NCBI RefSeq assembly: GCF_007559435.1
Contig: NZ_VMBP01000001.1
Location: forward strand, 372,001 to 436,000
DNA length: 64,000 nucleotides
Direction of reading: 5' to 3'
DNA from: Ancylobacter moscoviensis
Lineage (GTDB): Bacteria > Pseudomonadota > Alphaproteobacteria > Rhizobiales > Xanthobacteraceae
A model generated the notes under the pieces. It made no database searches. It saw only the letters and a list, made by a program, of their open reading frames with translations, and had not been told where the DNA came from. Shown one piece after another: positions 26,113-34,380 of this stretch. The translations under genes were made by a program, and so were the position numbers. Every line of letters starts with the position of its first letter. Position 1 is the stretch's first letter.

Positions 26113-26337
26113 GCTGGCGGAGAAGGCGCCGCGCCTCTTTCGAAAGGGGGCGGATTTGTCCGGCCTGCCCGTTGGGAAGGCCCAGGACGGAAGGATTATC
26201 CGAAGATATGGGGTTGACCAAATCCATTCATAATCCGGCTAAGCACAGGCATGATTCCGGCGATGGGCTCCCACTCCTAGCTTGGTGACACGACCGGGCA
26301 CCTTCCCTCGACCCGGCGTTCACACAGGAGAACCGCC
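26113..26337. promoter_or_regulatory. intergenic promoter region of divergent lipase-like and small secreted protein genes
   Basis: The AT-richer stretch around 26200-26240 probably holds promoter elements. I found no -35/-10 pair with correct spacing that I would defend. CAGGAGAACC before 26338 is the ribosome site of the small secreted protein. Confidence 0.35.
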
Positions 26338-26535
26338 ATGAACAAGATCGTTTCGCTCGCCATCCTGTCGGCCACCATCGCCCTGGGCGCGGCTTCGGCC
26401 GAGGCCGCCACCTACAAGCCCGCCCCGCAGGCGCCCGTCGTGGAAGGCCGCAACGCCGCGGACGTTCTCGCCGCCCGCAACGCCGCGACCGCGATCCGCG
26501 AGCAGGTGGAGCTCAACTCCCGCTCCTCGCACTGA
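26338..26535 (+). CDS. small exported protein of unknown function
   Basis: 65 residues: signal peptide MNKIVSLAILSATIALGAAS..AEA (about 1-23) and a polar mature part of about 42 residues (NAADVLAARNAATAIREQVELN). No cysteine, no known domain. A perfect ribosome site (CAGGAGAA) and a clean signal peptide make it a real gene. A strong hairpin follows it. Confidence 0.75.
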   Translation: MNKIVSLAILSATIALGAASAEAATYKPAPQAPVVEGRNAADVLAARNAATAIREQVELNSRSSH

Positions 26536-26577
26536 CCTCCGGCCGGTACGCCGCCGCGCCTCGCGTGCGGCCATCAT

Positions 26578-26601
26578 CGGCCCGGTCTCAGGACCGGGCC
26601 G
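26578..26601. terminator. bidirectional terminator hairpin between converging genes
   Basis: CGGCCCGGTC and GACCGGGCCG form a perfect 10-bp stem with a four-base loop. The TCA in the loop is the stop codon of the minus-strand AraC gene (26588-26590). It would serve both the small secreted protein gene and the AraC gene. The T-run after the stem is poor. Confidence 0.65.
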
Positions 26602-27595
26602 AATGCGTTTGCGCCCGCAGCGCGCCCGGCGCCTGCCCGGTCACCCGCTTGAAAGCCCGGCTGAAGGCCGCCTGCGAGCCATAGCCGAGGCGGTGCGCCG
26701 CCTCCTCGATCGGCAGGTGGTCGCGGCCGATCCACTGCGCCGCCAGCCGCATGCGCAGCTCGGTGAGGTAACGCAACGGCGTCATGCCGGTGACGGTGAG
26801 AAAGCGCTCGGCGAAGACCGAGCGGGAGCTGCCCATCTCGGCGGCGAGCTCCGCCACCGTCCAGTCGCGGCCGGGATCGCGGTGCACGGCGGCAAGGACC
26901 CGGCCAAGGCGCGGGTCACGCAGCGCCTCGATCCAGCCGCTCGCCTCGCCGCAGCCGCATTCGACCCAGGCGCGGACGATGAAGGCGGACACCACATCCG
27001 CCAGCCGGGCGAGAATGCCGGCGAAACCCGCGCGCTCGCCGCGCGTCTCGCGCTCCATCGCCTCCAGCATCGGCAGTATCTCGGGATAGCGCGACAGCAG
27101 CGTGCCAGCGAACATCTGCTCCGGCATCAGACCGATCAGCGGATTCATGCCGCCGAGATCGAATTCCATGCAGCCGCTAAACACCTGCACCCGCGGCGAG
27201 GAACAGTCCCCGCTGGCGCAGGCGGAAATGGCGCTGACGCTCGGGCAGAGCGGGGCGGCGGCGAAATCCGCCACGTCGCGCCCCGGCCGGTCCGGCTGCG
27301 AGACCAGATCGTGCCGGCCACCGCGCGGCAGCAGCACCGCATCGCCGGTGTTCATGGCGTGCACGGCGCCGTCCTCCCGGCGCAGCAGCACCGGGCCGCA
27401 GGCGACGAAATGGAACTGCGCCCGCCCCGGCTCTCCGCCGAAACGCAGCCCGAAGGGCGGCGTCAGCTCGATGCGGCGATAATTCACGCCGACGAGCCGC
27501 ATGCCCATGAGCAGCTCGCTCACCGCGTCGGCGGCGAGCCGGCTCCCGCTCGCGGCGCCGCGCGCGCCGTCATTGTCGGACTTACGATCAACCAT
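26588..27595 (-). CDS. AraC-family regulator with cupin-type N-terminal domain
   Basis: 335 residues from ATG 27595 (MVDRKSDNDG). The N-terminal cupin_6-like domain (about 20-190) contains FHFVACGPVLLRREDG and GDAVLLPRGGRHDL. The C-terminal AraC HTH pair (about 230-330) contains LAAEMGSSRSVFAERF and EAAHRLGYGSQAAFSRAFKRVTGQAPGA. The frame is open further upstream but then runs antisense through the MFS gene. Divergent from the MFS transporter over 82 bp, so it probably controls it. Confidence 0.87.
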   Translation of the reverse strand: MVDRKSDNDGARGAASGSRLAADAVSELLMGMRLVGVNYRRIELTPPFGLRFGGEPGRAQFHFVACGPVLLRREDGAVHAMNTGDAVLLPRGGRHDLVSQPDRPGRDVADFAAAPLCPSVSAISACASGDCSSPRVQVFSGCMEFDLGGMNPLIGLMPEQMFAGTLLSRYPEILPMLEAMERETRGERAGFAGILARLADVVSAFIVRAWVECGCGEASGWIEALRDPRLGRVLAAVHRDPGRDWTVAELAAEMGSSRSVFAERFLTVTGMTPLRYLTELRMRLAAQWIGRDHLPIEEAAHRLGYGSQAAFSRAFKRVTGQAPGALRAQTHSARS

Positions 27596-27677
27596 TCCGG
27601 ATTTGATGGCATAGATCGTCCGCCAGTTCCAGCCTACGGCTGCTGCAACGCACAGCGCTTCTCCAAAAGGATCTCCC

Positions 27678-28934
27678 ATGAGCGACGCATTGCAGTGGCG
27701 GGAGCAGACGGCCGACGCCCTTTCGCCGGAGGCCGTTCCTGAGCCGTCCATCACCGAACCGGCGGCCCCCACCGGGTTCGCCGCCGAACCCGCCTGGGCC
27801 GCCGTCGGCTCGCTTACCCTCGGGGTTTTCGGCCTCGTCACGGCGGAATTCCTGCCGGCGAGCCTTCTCACCCCGATGGCCGCCGACCTCGGCATCAGCG
27901 AGGGAACGGCGGGGCAGGCGGTGACGGCGACCGCTGCCGTCGCACTGGTGGCGAGCCTCATCGTCACCGCCGCGACCCGCACCATCGACCGCCGCCTCGT
28001 CCTGCTCGCCTTCTCGGTGCTGCTGGTGGCGTCGAACCTCATCGTCGCCTTCGCGCCGAACCTCACCCTGCTGCTGGTCGGCCGCGTGCTGCTCGGCGCG
28101 GCGCTCGGCGGCTTCTGGGCCATGTCGGCGGCGCTCGCCATGCGGCTGGTGCCGGAGGCGCTGGTGCCGCGCGCCCTGTCGATCATGTTCAGCGGCGTCT
28201 CCGCCGCCACCATCTTCGCCGCCCCGGTCGGCAGCTATGTCGGGCATCTCTTCGGCTGGCGGGTGGTGTTCCTCATCGCCGCCGCGCTGGCGGTGGTGAC
28301 GCTCGTCGCCCAGTTCGCGACACTGCCGAAGATGGCGCCGAGCGGCACGGCGCGGCTGCGCACCCTCGTCGACGTGCTGCGGCGGCCGGGAATCGCCATC
28401 GGCGTGCTCTGCGCCATGCTGGTCTTCACCGGGCACTTCGCCTTCTTCACCTATATCCGGCCGTACCTCGAGACGGTGACCGGCGTCGGCATCAGCGCGG
28501 TCTCGGGCATCCTGCTCGGCTTCGGCGTGGCGAACTTCGCCGGCACGCTGCTCGCCGGGCCGCTGCTGGAGCGCAGCCTGCGCCTCACCCTCGTCGCCAT
28601 GCCGCTGCTCATGGGCGCGCTCGGCCTCGGCCTGGTGACGCTGCAGGGCACGCCGGGCCTCGATTCCGTGCTGATCGCGCTGTGGGGGCTCGCCTTCGGC
28701 GCCGTTCCCGTCGCGTGGTCGACCTGGCTCACCCGCACCGTGCCCGATCAGGCGGAGACGGCGGGCGGCCTGCTGGTCGCAGCGGTGCAGTTCGCCATCT
28801 CGCTCGGCGCCGCCGGCGGCGGGCTGATCTTCGACCTCGACGGGGTCTCCTCGGTGTTCGCCGCGAGCAGCGCGGTCCTGCTGGCCGCCACCCTCATCAT
28901 CCTCGTCGGCGTCCGCTCGCGGCGGACGGCATAG
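27678..28934 (+). CDS. MFS transporter, DHA1 family (NepI/AraJ-like efflux)
   Basis: 418 residues with about 12 predicted membrane helices after a polar 45-residue N-terminus. The loop between helices 2 and 3 reads TAATRTIDRRLVLLAF, and helix 4/5 carries GRVLLGAALGGFWAMSAALAMRL as in DHA1 exporters of sugars, purine nucleosides or drugs. AAAAGGATCTCCC precedes ATG. Likely proton-coupled efflux; substrate unknown. Confidence 0.87.
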   Translation: MSDALQWREQTADALSPEAVPEPSITEPAAPTGFAAEPAWAAVGSLTLGVFGLVTAEFLPASLLTPMAADLGISEGTAGQAVTATAAVALVASLIVTAATRTIDRRLVLLAFSVLLVASNLIVAFAPNLTLLLVGRVLLGAALGGFWAMSAALAMRLVPEALVPRALSIMFSGVSAATIFAAPVGSYVGHLFGWRVVFLIAAALAVVTLVAQFATLPKMAPSGTARLRTLVDVLRRPGIAIGVLCAMLVFTGHFAFFTYIRPYLETVTGVGISAVSGILLGFGVANFAGTLLAGPLLERSLRLTLVAMPLLMGALGLGLVTLQGTPGLDSVLIALWGLAFGAVPVAWSTWLTRTVPDQAETAGGLLVAAVQFAISLGAAGGGLIFDLDGVSSVFAASSAVLLAATLIILVGVRSRRTA

Positions 28935-28958
28935 CGCGAGCCGGCGGCGGGCGGTTCC

Positions 28959-29561
28959 TCAGGGCGTCGCCCGCCGCGGCTCGTCCAGCGCGGCGCGCAC
29001 GAGCCGGCCAGCGGCGCGGCCGGCCGATTCCATGTAGCCGGGGTCGCGATGGAGCAGCACGACCGCGAAGGAACCGTCGATCAGCAGCACCACCTGCCGC
29101 GCGAGATCGCGCGCCGCCGCGCTGTCGATGCCGGCGTCCTCGAACAGCCCGCATAGCCAGTCCTCCAGCCGCGTCTTGTGGGCCCGCCCGGCGCGCATCG
29201 CCGGGTGTCCCGGCATATTGAAGAGCTCGACCGAGGTGCGCAGGAAACCGCACCCCTTCCAGCGGGCATGGCCGGCGGCGCTCGCGAGCGCGCGGAACAC
29301 CGCCTCGATGCGCGCGGCGACGTCGCCCTCCGCCTCGGCATACTGCCGCCGGAACCAGGCGAGGTTGGGCGGGTCCCGCGTCTCCAGATAGGCGGCGATC
29401 AGCTCGTCCTTGCTGCGGAAGTGATAATAGAGCGTGCGCTTGGTGACGCCTGCCTTCTCCGCCACCGCATCCACGCTCACCGCGCGGATGCCCTCGCCGT
29501 AGAAGAGCTTTCCGGCGGCCTGGAGAATGCGCTCGCGGGTAGGCAGGGCAACGGTTTCCAT
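28959..29561 (-). CDS. TetR-family transcriptional repressor
   Basis: 200 residues. TetR HTH (about 5-52: TRERILQAAGKLFYGEGIRAVSVDAVAEKAGVTKRTLYYHFRSKDEL) and a C-terminal ligand domain of the TetR_C type. Divergent from the alpha/beta hydrolase with 62 bp between starts containing a palindrome at 29571-29592, so it likely represses both genes. Confidence 0.9.
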   Translation of the reverse strand: METVALPTRERILQAAGKLFYGEGIRAVSVDAVAEKAGVTKRTLYYHFRSKDELIAAYLETRDPPNLAWFRRQYAEAEGDVAARIEAVFRALASAAGHARWKGCGFLRTSVELFNMPGHPAMRAGRAHKTRLEDWLCGLFEDAGIDSAAARDLARQVVLLIDGSFAVVLLHRDPGYMESAGRAAGRLVRAALDEPRRATP

Positions 29562-29570
29562 GCGGGGAAA

Positions 29571-29592
29571 GTATACTGCCTAGTGAATATAC
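29571..29592. promoter_or_regulatory. candidate TetR operator overlapping the divergent promoters
   Basis: A 22-bp dyad with outer arms GTATA/TATAC and a CTAG centre at 29580-29583. It is 10 bp from the TetR start codon and 32 bp from the hydrolase start. Length, symmetry and AT content fit a TetR-dimer operator. Confidence 0.6.
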
Positions 29593-29623
29593 ACCATCGC
29601 GGCTTCGCTCTAGCGTCGCCGGC

Positions 29624-30601
29624 ATGAGCACGGGAAGCCCCATCGCCGAGATCGAGCCGCGCAGCGTGGCGATCGCCTGCCGGGACGGCGTCGTCCTCGG
29701 CGGGCATTTCTGGCCGGCGCAGGGACGAGCCTCGCTGGGTGCCGTCGTCATCAACCCGGCGACCGGGGTGCTGGCGCGCTATTACCACCGCTACGCCCGC
29801 TTCCTCGCCGGCCACGGCTTCGACGTTCTGACCTTCGACTATCGCGGCATCGGCCTGTCGCGGCCGACCGACCTGCGCGGCTGCGGCTATCGCTGGCGCG
29901 ACTGGGGCGAACAGGACGTCGACGCGGCGCTGCGCTTCATGGCGGACGAGACCCAAACCGGCCCGCTGATGGTGGTCGGCCACAGCATCGGCGGCTTCCT
30001 GCCGGGACTGGCGGAAAGCGGACGACGGATCGGGCGCATGCTCACCGTCGGCGCGCAATATGCGTGGTGGATGGACTACGCGCCGCGCCGGCGGCTGGGC
30101 CTGCTGTGGCAGTGGCATCTCGTCATGCCGGCAGCCACCCTGCTCTGTGGCTATTTCCCCGGCCGCCGGCTCGGCTGGCTGGAGGACCTGCCCGCCGGGG
30201 TCGCCCGCGAATGGAGCTTCCGCGGCCCGCGCTTCGAGACCAGCCACCCGCGCGGGAAGCGGGCGGAGGCGCTGTCGCGCATGGCCGGCGTGCGGGCACC
30301 CATTCTCGCCGTCTCGGCCTCGGACGATGAATTCGGCACGATCCCGGCCCTGCGGCGCGCGCTTTCCTACTACACCGGCGCCGGGCGCACGCAGGTGCAG
30401 ATCGATCCGGTGGACTATGGCCGCGAGACGATCGGCCATTTCCAGCTCTTCCACGACAGCCACGCCGCCGGCTTCTGGCTGGACACGCTGATCTGGCTGC
30501 GCGACGGACGGAACCCCTGGCCGCGCCGCGTGGTGGAGGAACTGGGCGGTGCCCCTGACGCTCCTCCAATTCATTCCGAATTGGAAATGGTGTCTCGGTG
30601 A
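29624..30601 (+). CDS. alpha/beta hydrolase (serine aminopeptidase/lysophospholipase-like)
   Basis: 325 residues. VLTFDYRGIGLSRP (oxyanion region), nucleophile elbow VVGHSIGGFLPG and a C-terminal ETIGHFQLFHD histidine give a complete triad frame. No signal peptide, so cytoplasmic. Predicted to be repressed by the divergent TetR protein. The last 12 codons are unusually AT-rich and contain a perfect inverted repeat at 30566-30584. Confidence 0.84.
   Translation: MSTGSPIAEIEPRSVAIACRDGVVLGGHFWPAQGRASLGAVVINPATGVLARYYHRYARFLAGHGFDVLTFDYRGIGLSRPTDLRGCGYRWRDWGEQDVDAALRFMADETQTGPLMVVGHSIGGFLPGLAESGRRIGRMLTVGAQYAWWMDYAPRRRLGLLWQWHLVMPAATLLCGYFPGRRLGWLEDLPAGVAREWSFRGPRFETSHPRGKRAEALSRMAGVRAPILAVSASDDEFGTIPALRRALSYYTGAGRTQVQIDPVDYGRETIGHFQLFHDSHAAGFWLDTLIWLRDGRNPWPRRVVEELGGAPDAPPIHSELEMVSR
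30566..30584. promoter_or_regulatory. inverted repeat upstream of the DoxX gene, candidate operator
   Basis: CCAATTC-ATTCC-GAATTGG is a perfect 7-bp dyad with a 5-bp spacer, inside the 3' end of the hydrolase gene and 85 bp before the DoxX start. A second dyad, CAGAT-TATC-ATCTG, lies at 30607-30620. AT-rich symmetric DNA in this GC-rich setting suggests control sites for DoxX-VOC. Confidence 0.5.
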
Positions 30602-30668
30602 TCGACCAGATTATCATCTGATCCGACATGGCCGACATTCCGCGCATCTTTCTTGCGGAGTTCCCATC

Positions 30669-31085
30669 ATGATCGACAATCGCACCGCCCCCTATGCGGC
30701 CCTCGTTCTGCGCCTCTCCCTCGGCATTCTCTTCCTCGCCCATGCCGGCCTGAAGATCTTCGTCTTCACCCCGGCTGGTACCGCCGCCTTCTTCGGTTCG
30801 CTCGGCCTGCCCGGCGCGCTCGCCTACGTCACCATCGTCTGGGAAGTCGTCGGCGCCATCGCCCTCATCCTCGGCATCTGGCCGCGCATCGCCGCTCTCG
30901 CCCTGATCCCGGTGCTCCTCGGCGCCATCGCCACCGTGCACGGCCCGGCCGGCTTCTTCTTCACCAATCCGAATGGCGGCTGGGAATTCCTGGCGCTGTG
31001 GATCGCCGGCCTCCTCGCCCTCGCCCTTCTCGGCGATGGTCCCTTCGCCCTGAAGACCGGCTCGAACGGCGCGTCCGGCCGCTGA
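30669..31085 (+). CDS. DoxX-family membrane protein
   Basis: 138 residues, four predicted membrane helices. Signature RLSLGILFLAHAGLKI at the N-terminus and FFFTNPNGGWEFLALW before the last helix. DoxX/DoxD-like proteins are associated with thiol or quinone redox stress in several bacteria, but this one has no assigned reaction. It is followed after 22 bp by a two-domain VOC protein, a pairing seen in catechol/quinone-response operons (CatD-CatE type). Confidence 0.85.
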   Translation: MIDNRTAPYAALVLRLSLGILFLAHAGLKIFVFTPAGTAAFFGSLGLPGALAYVTIVWEVVGAIALILGIWPRIAALALIPVLLGAIATVHGPAGFFFTNPNGGWEFLALWIAGLLALALLGDGPFALKTGSNGASGR

Positions 31086-31107
31086 CGCCGCCACGGAGGT
31101 CGCAACC

Positions 31108-31956
31108 GTGACCACACAGGCAACATCCGCCGCGCGGGAGGCTTCTCCCGCGCCGGCCAGCTCCCCGTCTCTCTCCATGGGACGCGTGGCCCTGACCGTG
31201 AACGATCTCGACCGCGTCGCCGATTTCTACGAGCGCGCGGTCGGCCTTCACCGGCTACGGCGCGACGGTGAGACCGCGCAGCTCGGCGCGGGCAATACGG
31301 TGTTGCTCGAACTGCGCCGCGACGCATCGGCCCGGCGCCGGTCGCCGCGCGAGGCGGGCCTGTTCCACACCGCCTTCCTGCTGCCGGCGCGCGCCGATCT
31401 CGGCCGTTGGCTGATGCACGCCGCGCAGGAACGGGTGCCGCTCGTCGGCGCCTCCGACCATGCGGTGAGCGAGGCGCTCTACCTCACCGATCCCGAAGGC
31501 AACGGCATCGAGATCTATGCCGACCGGCCGCGCGACAGCTGGGCCTGGCATGACGGGCTGGTGCACATGTCCACCGAGGCGCTCGACCTCCCCGATCTCG
31601 CCGCCAGCGCCGGACAGGGCCGCTGGACCGGCTTTCCGGAAGGCGCCCGCGTCGGCCACGTGCACCTGCAGGTCGGCGCCATCGGCCCGGCGGAGGAGTT
31701 CTACACGGGCACGCTCGGCTTCGACATCACCGCCCGCTATCCCGGCGGCAGCTTCTTCGCCGCCGACGGCTACCACCACCACCTCGCGACCAACATCTGG
31801 AACAGCCGCGGCGCCGGCCCGCGGAGCTATCCCTCGACGGGCCTTGCGGAGGTGGAGATCCGGCAGCGGTCCCCCGCCGCCCCGCCGCGCACCGAGCTGG
31901 CGGATCCGTGGGGCACGGCCATCGCGCTGATCGGCGAGGCCGTCACCTCCGGTTGA
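31108..31956 (+). CDS. two-domain VOC protein, catechol-2,3-dioxygenase/CatE-like
   Basis: 282 residues from GTG, preceded by ACGGAGGTCG. Two glyoxalase-fold units, about 25-140 and 180-275. Domain 1 holds FHTAFLLPARADLG and YLTDPEGNGIEIYAD; domain 2 holds GHVHLQVGAIGPAEEFY and YHHHLATNIWNSRGAG. Metal ligands typical of extradiol dioxygenases (His, His, Glu) are plausible. Probably acts on catechol- or quinone-type compounds together with DoxX. Confidence 0.84.
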   Translation: MTTQATSAAREASPAPASSPSLSMGRVALTVNDLDRVADFYERAVGLHRLRRDGETAQLGAGNTVLLELRRDASARRRSPREAGLFHTAFLLPARADLGRWLMHAAQERVPLVGASDHAVSEALYLTDPEGNGIEIYADRPRDSWAWHDGLVHMSTEALDLPDLAASAGQGRWTGFPEGARVGHVHLQVGAIGPAEEFYTGTLGFDITARYPGGSFFAADGYHHHLATNIWNSRGAGPRSYPSTGLAEVEIRQRSPAAPPRTELADPWGTAIALIGEAVTSG

Positions 31957-32022
31957 GGCGAAGACGGCGGCGGGCGGCTATGATCGCGCCGCCCGCCGCG
32001 TCGCCGGCCCCGGAAGATCGCC

Positions 32023-32952
32023 ATGGACCGCCTCGACTGTGACCGCATGCTCGTCGCCGTGCTCGACACCGGCAGCTTCGCCGAGGCGGCAAGGCGGCTC
32101 GGCGTCAGCCCCGGCCAGGCCTCGAAGCTCGTCTCCAGGCTCGAATCCGATCTCGGGGTGCAGCTCATCAAGCGCACCACCCGCGCCCTGTCGCCGACCG
32201 AGGTCGGGCAGGCCTATTACGAGCGGGTGAGGCTGCTGCTGGACGAGTTCGACACGCTGGACGCCTCCGTGCGCAACGCCTCCGGCGCGCCGGCGGGCCG
32301 CCTGCGCCTCACCGCGCCGATGTCCTTCGGCCGCATCCAGCTCATGCCGCTGCTGCTCGCCTTCGCCGACGCCTTTCCCGACATCCAGCTCGACGTGAAC
32401 TTCTCCGACCGGGTGGTGAACCTCGTCGACGAGGGCTTCGACATGGCGGTGCGGGTCGGCAAGCCGACGGACAGCCGGCTGATCGCGCGCAAGCTGTGCG
32501 ATGCCCATGTGGTCGTCGTCGCCGCGCCGTCCTATCTCGACAAGCACGACGAGCCGGCGACCCCGGAGGATCTGGCGCGGCACGAGTGCATCGTCGACGA
32601 CAATTTCCGCGACCCGCTGAACTGGCGCTTCCAGGCGGGAGCGCGCAGGGACCCGACCTCGGGCGGGGCCGGCGCCATCACGGTCGCGATCTCCGGGCGG
32701 CTGCGCTTCTCCAATGGCGAGGCCTGCCTCGCGGCGGCGGAAGCCGGCTTCGGCATCGCCCGCGTGCCGAGCTTCATCGCCGAGGCCAGCCTCCGCGAGG
32801 GCCGCGTGCGGCAGCTCCTGACCGAGCCGGAAGAGCCGCCGCTCGGCATCTTCGCGCTCTACCCGCCGGCCAAGCACCTCGCGCTCAAGGTGCGCACGCT
32901 CGTCGACTTCCTCGCCAACAGCTTCCGGCCGGAGCGGGACTGGAACCGCTGA
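32023..32952 (+). CDS. LysR-family transcriptional regulator
   Basis: 309 residues. HTH near 5-62 (GSFAEAARRLGVSPGQASKLVSRLE), then a LysR effector domain from about 90 (GRLRLTAPMSFGRIQLMPLL), of the CrgA/DmlR-like subgroup. It follows the DoxX-VOC pair on the same strand and may regulate it. Confidence 0.88.
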   Translation: MDRLDCDRMLVAVLDTGSFAEAARRLGVSPGQASKLVSRLESDLGVQLIKRTTRALSPTEVGQAYYERVRLLLDEFDTLDASVRNASGAPAGRLRLTAPMSFGRIQLMPLLLAFADAFPDIQLDVNFSDRVVNLVDEGFDMAVRVGKPTDSRLIARKLCDAHVVVVAAPSYLDKHDEPATPEDLARHECIVDDNFRDPLNWRFQAGARRDPTSGGAGAITVAISGRLRFSNGEACLAAAEAGFGIARVPSFIAEASLREGRVRQLLTEPEEPPLGIFALYPPAKHLALKVRTLVDFLANSFRPERDWNR

Positions 32953-33004
32953 ATACGGGACGCCGGACAGCGCCCCGCATGCCGGCGGCCCGCCCGCGCG
33001 GCCT

Positions 33005-33859
33005 CTACGCGCCGACGGCTTCCTTCACCGTCTGCCGCCACGGCGTGGTGGGGCGGCCGATCAGGCGACTGAGCGCATGGCTGTCGTCGAACAGCGCTCC
33101 GCCGGCGGTCTTGGCACTGCTGTCCGCGAGGATATGGGCGAAGGGACCGGGAAGCCCCGCCTGCTCCAGCGCGGCGCCATATTCGGCTTCCGGCAGGTCG
33201 CGATAGACGACCGGCTTGCCGCTGAACTCGGCCAGCGCGGCGGCGAGCTCGTCCTGCGTGAAGGCTTCGTCGCCGGCCAGCTCATAGACCTGCGTGGCGA
33301 CGGACGTGCCCGCGAGTACGGCCACCGCCGCCGCCGCGTAATCCGCCCGCGCCGCCGCCGAGGTGCGCCCACTCCCGGCGCTGCCGAGCAGCACGCCATG
33401 GGCGATGGCGGGAGCCGCGCCGGCGGTGAAGTTCTCGGTGTACCAGCCATTGCGCAGCACGGCGTGCGGTATCCCGCTCGCCTTCAGCGCCTCCTCGGTG
33501 GCGCGGTGCTCGACGGCGAGGTCGAGCGGGTTGGTGTCGGCATGCAGGATGCTGGTGTAGGCGATGAATTTCACCCCCGCCGCCTTGGCGGCGTCGATCA
33601 CGGCCTGGTGCTGCGCCGCGCGCTGGCCGACCTCGCTGGAGGAGATCAGCAGCAGGCGCTCGACGCCGGCCAGTGCCGGCGCGAGGGTGTCCGGCCTGCT
33701 GTAGTCGAAGCGGCGGACCTGAACCCCCTTCCCCGCCGCGTCGGCGGCCTTGGCCGGATCGCGCACCAGCGCGACGACGGCGCCGGGGGCGACCTTCTGG
33801 ATCAGGGCGTCGATGACGAGGCGGCCGAGCTGCCCCGAGGCTCCGGTGACGGCATACAT
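33005..33859 (-). CDS. NmrA-like NAD(P)H:quinone oxidoreductase (QOR2/YtfG-type)
   Basis: 284 residues. N-terminal dinucleotide motif TGASGQLG at 5-12, then LVRDPAKAADA and LLISSSEVGQR. The sequence tracks the atypical SDR NmrA-like group that includes E. coli QOR2. Divergent from an HxlR regulator across 92 bp, the same pairing as YtfG-YtfH and QorA-QorR, which supports a quinone or electrophile detoxification role. Confidence 0.86.
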   Translation of the reverse strand: MYAVTGASGQLGRLVIDALIQKVAPGAVVALVRDPAKAADAAGKGVQVRRFDYSRPDTLAPALAGVERLLLISSSEVGQRAAQHQAVIDAAKAAGVKFIAYTSILHADTNPLDLAVEHRATEEALKASGIPHAVLRNGWYTENFTAGAAPAIAHGVLLGSAGSGRTSAAARADYAAAAVAVLAGTSVATQVYELAGDEAFTQDELAAALAEFSGKPVVYRDLPEAEYGAALEQAGLPGPFAHILADSSAKTAGGALFDDSHALSRLIGRPTTPWRQTVKEAVGA

Positions 33860-33912
33860 GGCGGGTCTCCAGCGGTTGCGAATGTGGTTCCGGAGCCGGT
33901 ATAGTCCCCTAA

Positions 33913-33947
33913 CTTACTTTCGAGAAGTACTTACATAAAGGTAAGTG
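33913..33947. promoter_or_regulatory. candidate HxlR operator
   Basis: Three half-sites occur in 35 bp: ACTTAC at 33913, ACTTAC at 33930 and GTAAGT ending 33947. The last two form a perfect dyad with a 6-bp spacer. The element fills the divergent promoter between the NmrA-like and HxlR genes, fitting an autoregulated redox switch. Confidence 0.65.
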
Positions 33948-33951
33948 TTTG

Positions 33952-34341
33952 ATGTTGAAGCGCCTTTCCTCGCGCATCGCCGACCGCCTGGAGCGCGGCG
34001 ACGTCTTCGAGCCGCGCTGTCCCTCGCGCGAGGTGATGAAGCACGTCACCAGCAGCTGGGGCATCCTGGCCCTCATCGCGCTGCAATCCGGCACGCTGCG
34101 CTTCAGCGAACTGCGCCGCAAGGTGAACGGGGTGAGCGAACGCATGCTCGCCCAGACGCTGCAGCAGCTGGAAGCCGACGGGCTGGTCAACCGGAAGAGC
34201 TTCCCCGTCGTGCCCCCGCATGTGGAGTACACGCTGACCCCGCTCGGGGAGGAGGCCGCCGCCCTCGTCGAAGCACTGGCCGACTGGATCGAGGACCGCC
34301 TCCCGGCGCTCCGCCCCTCGACGTCCGCGCCGGCGGCGTAA
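33952..34341 (+). CDS. HxlR-family (DUF24) transcriptional regulator
   Basis: 129 residues, winged HTH (LRFSELRRKVNGVSERMLAQTLQQLEADGLV). One N-terminal cysteine, Cys23 in PRCPSREVM, is in the position used for redox sensing by QorR-type HxlR proteins. A TTG one codon upstream is possible; ATG 33952 is preferred. Probably represses the divergent quinone reductase and itself. Confidence 0.88.
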   Translation: MLKRLSSRIADRLERGDVFEPRCPSREVMKHVTSSWGILALIALQSGTLRFSELRRKVNGVSERMLAQTLQQLEADGLVNRKSFPVVPPHVEYTLTPLGEEAAALVEALADWIEDRLPALRPSTSAPAA

Positions 34342-34380
34342 CCGCGCCGCCGTCTCCAATCCCTCGCGTGGCAGGACAGC

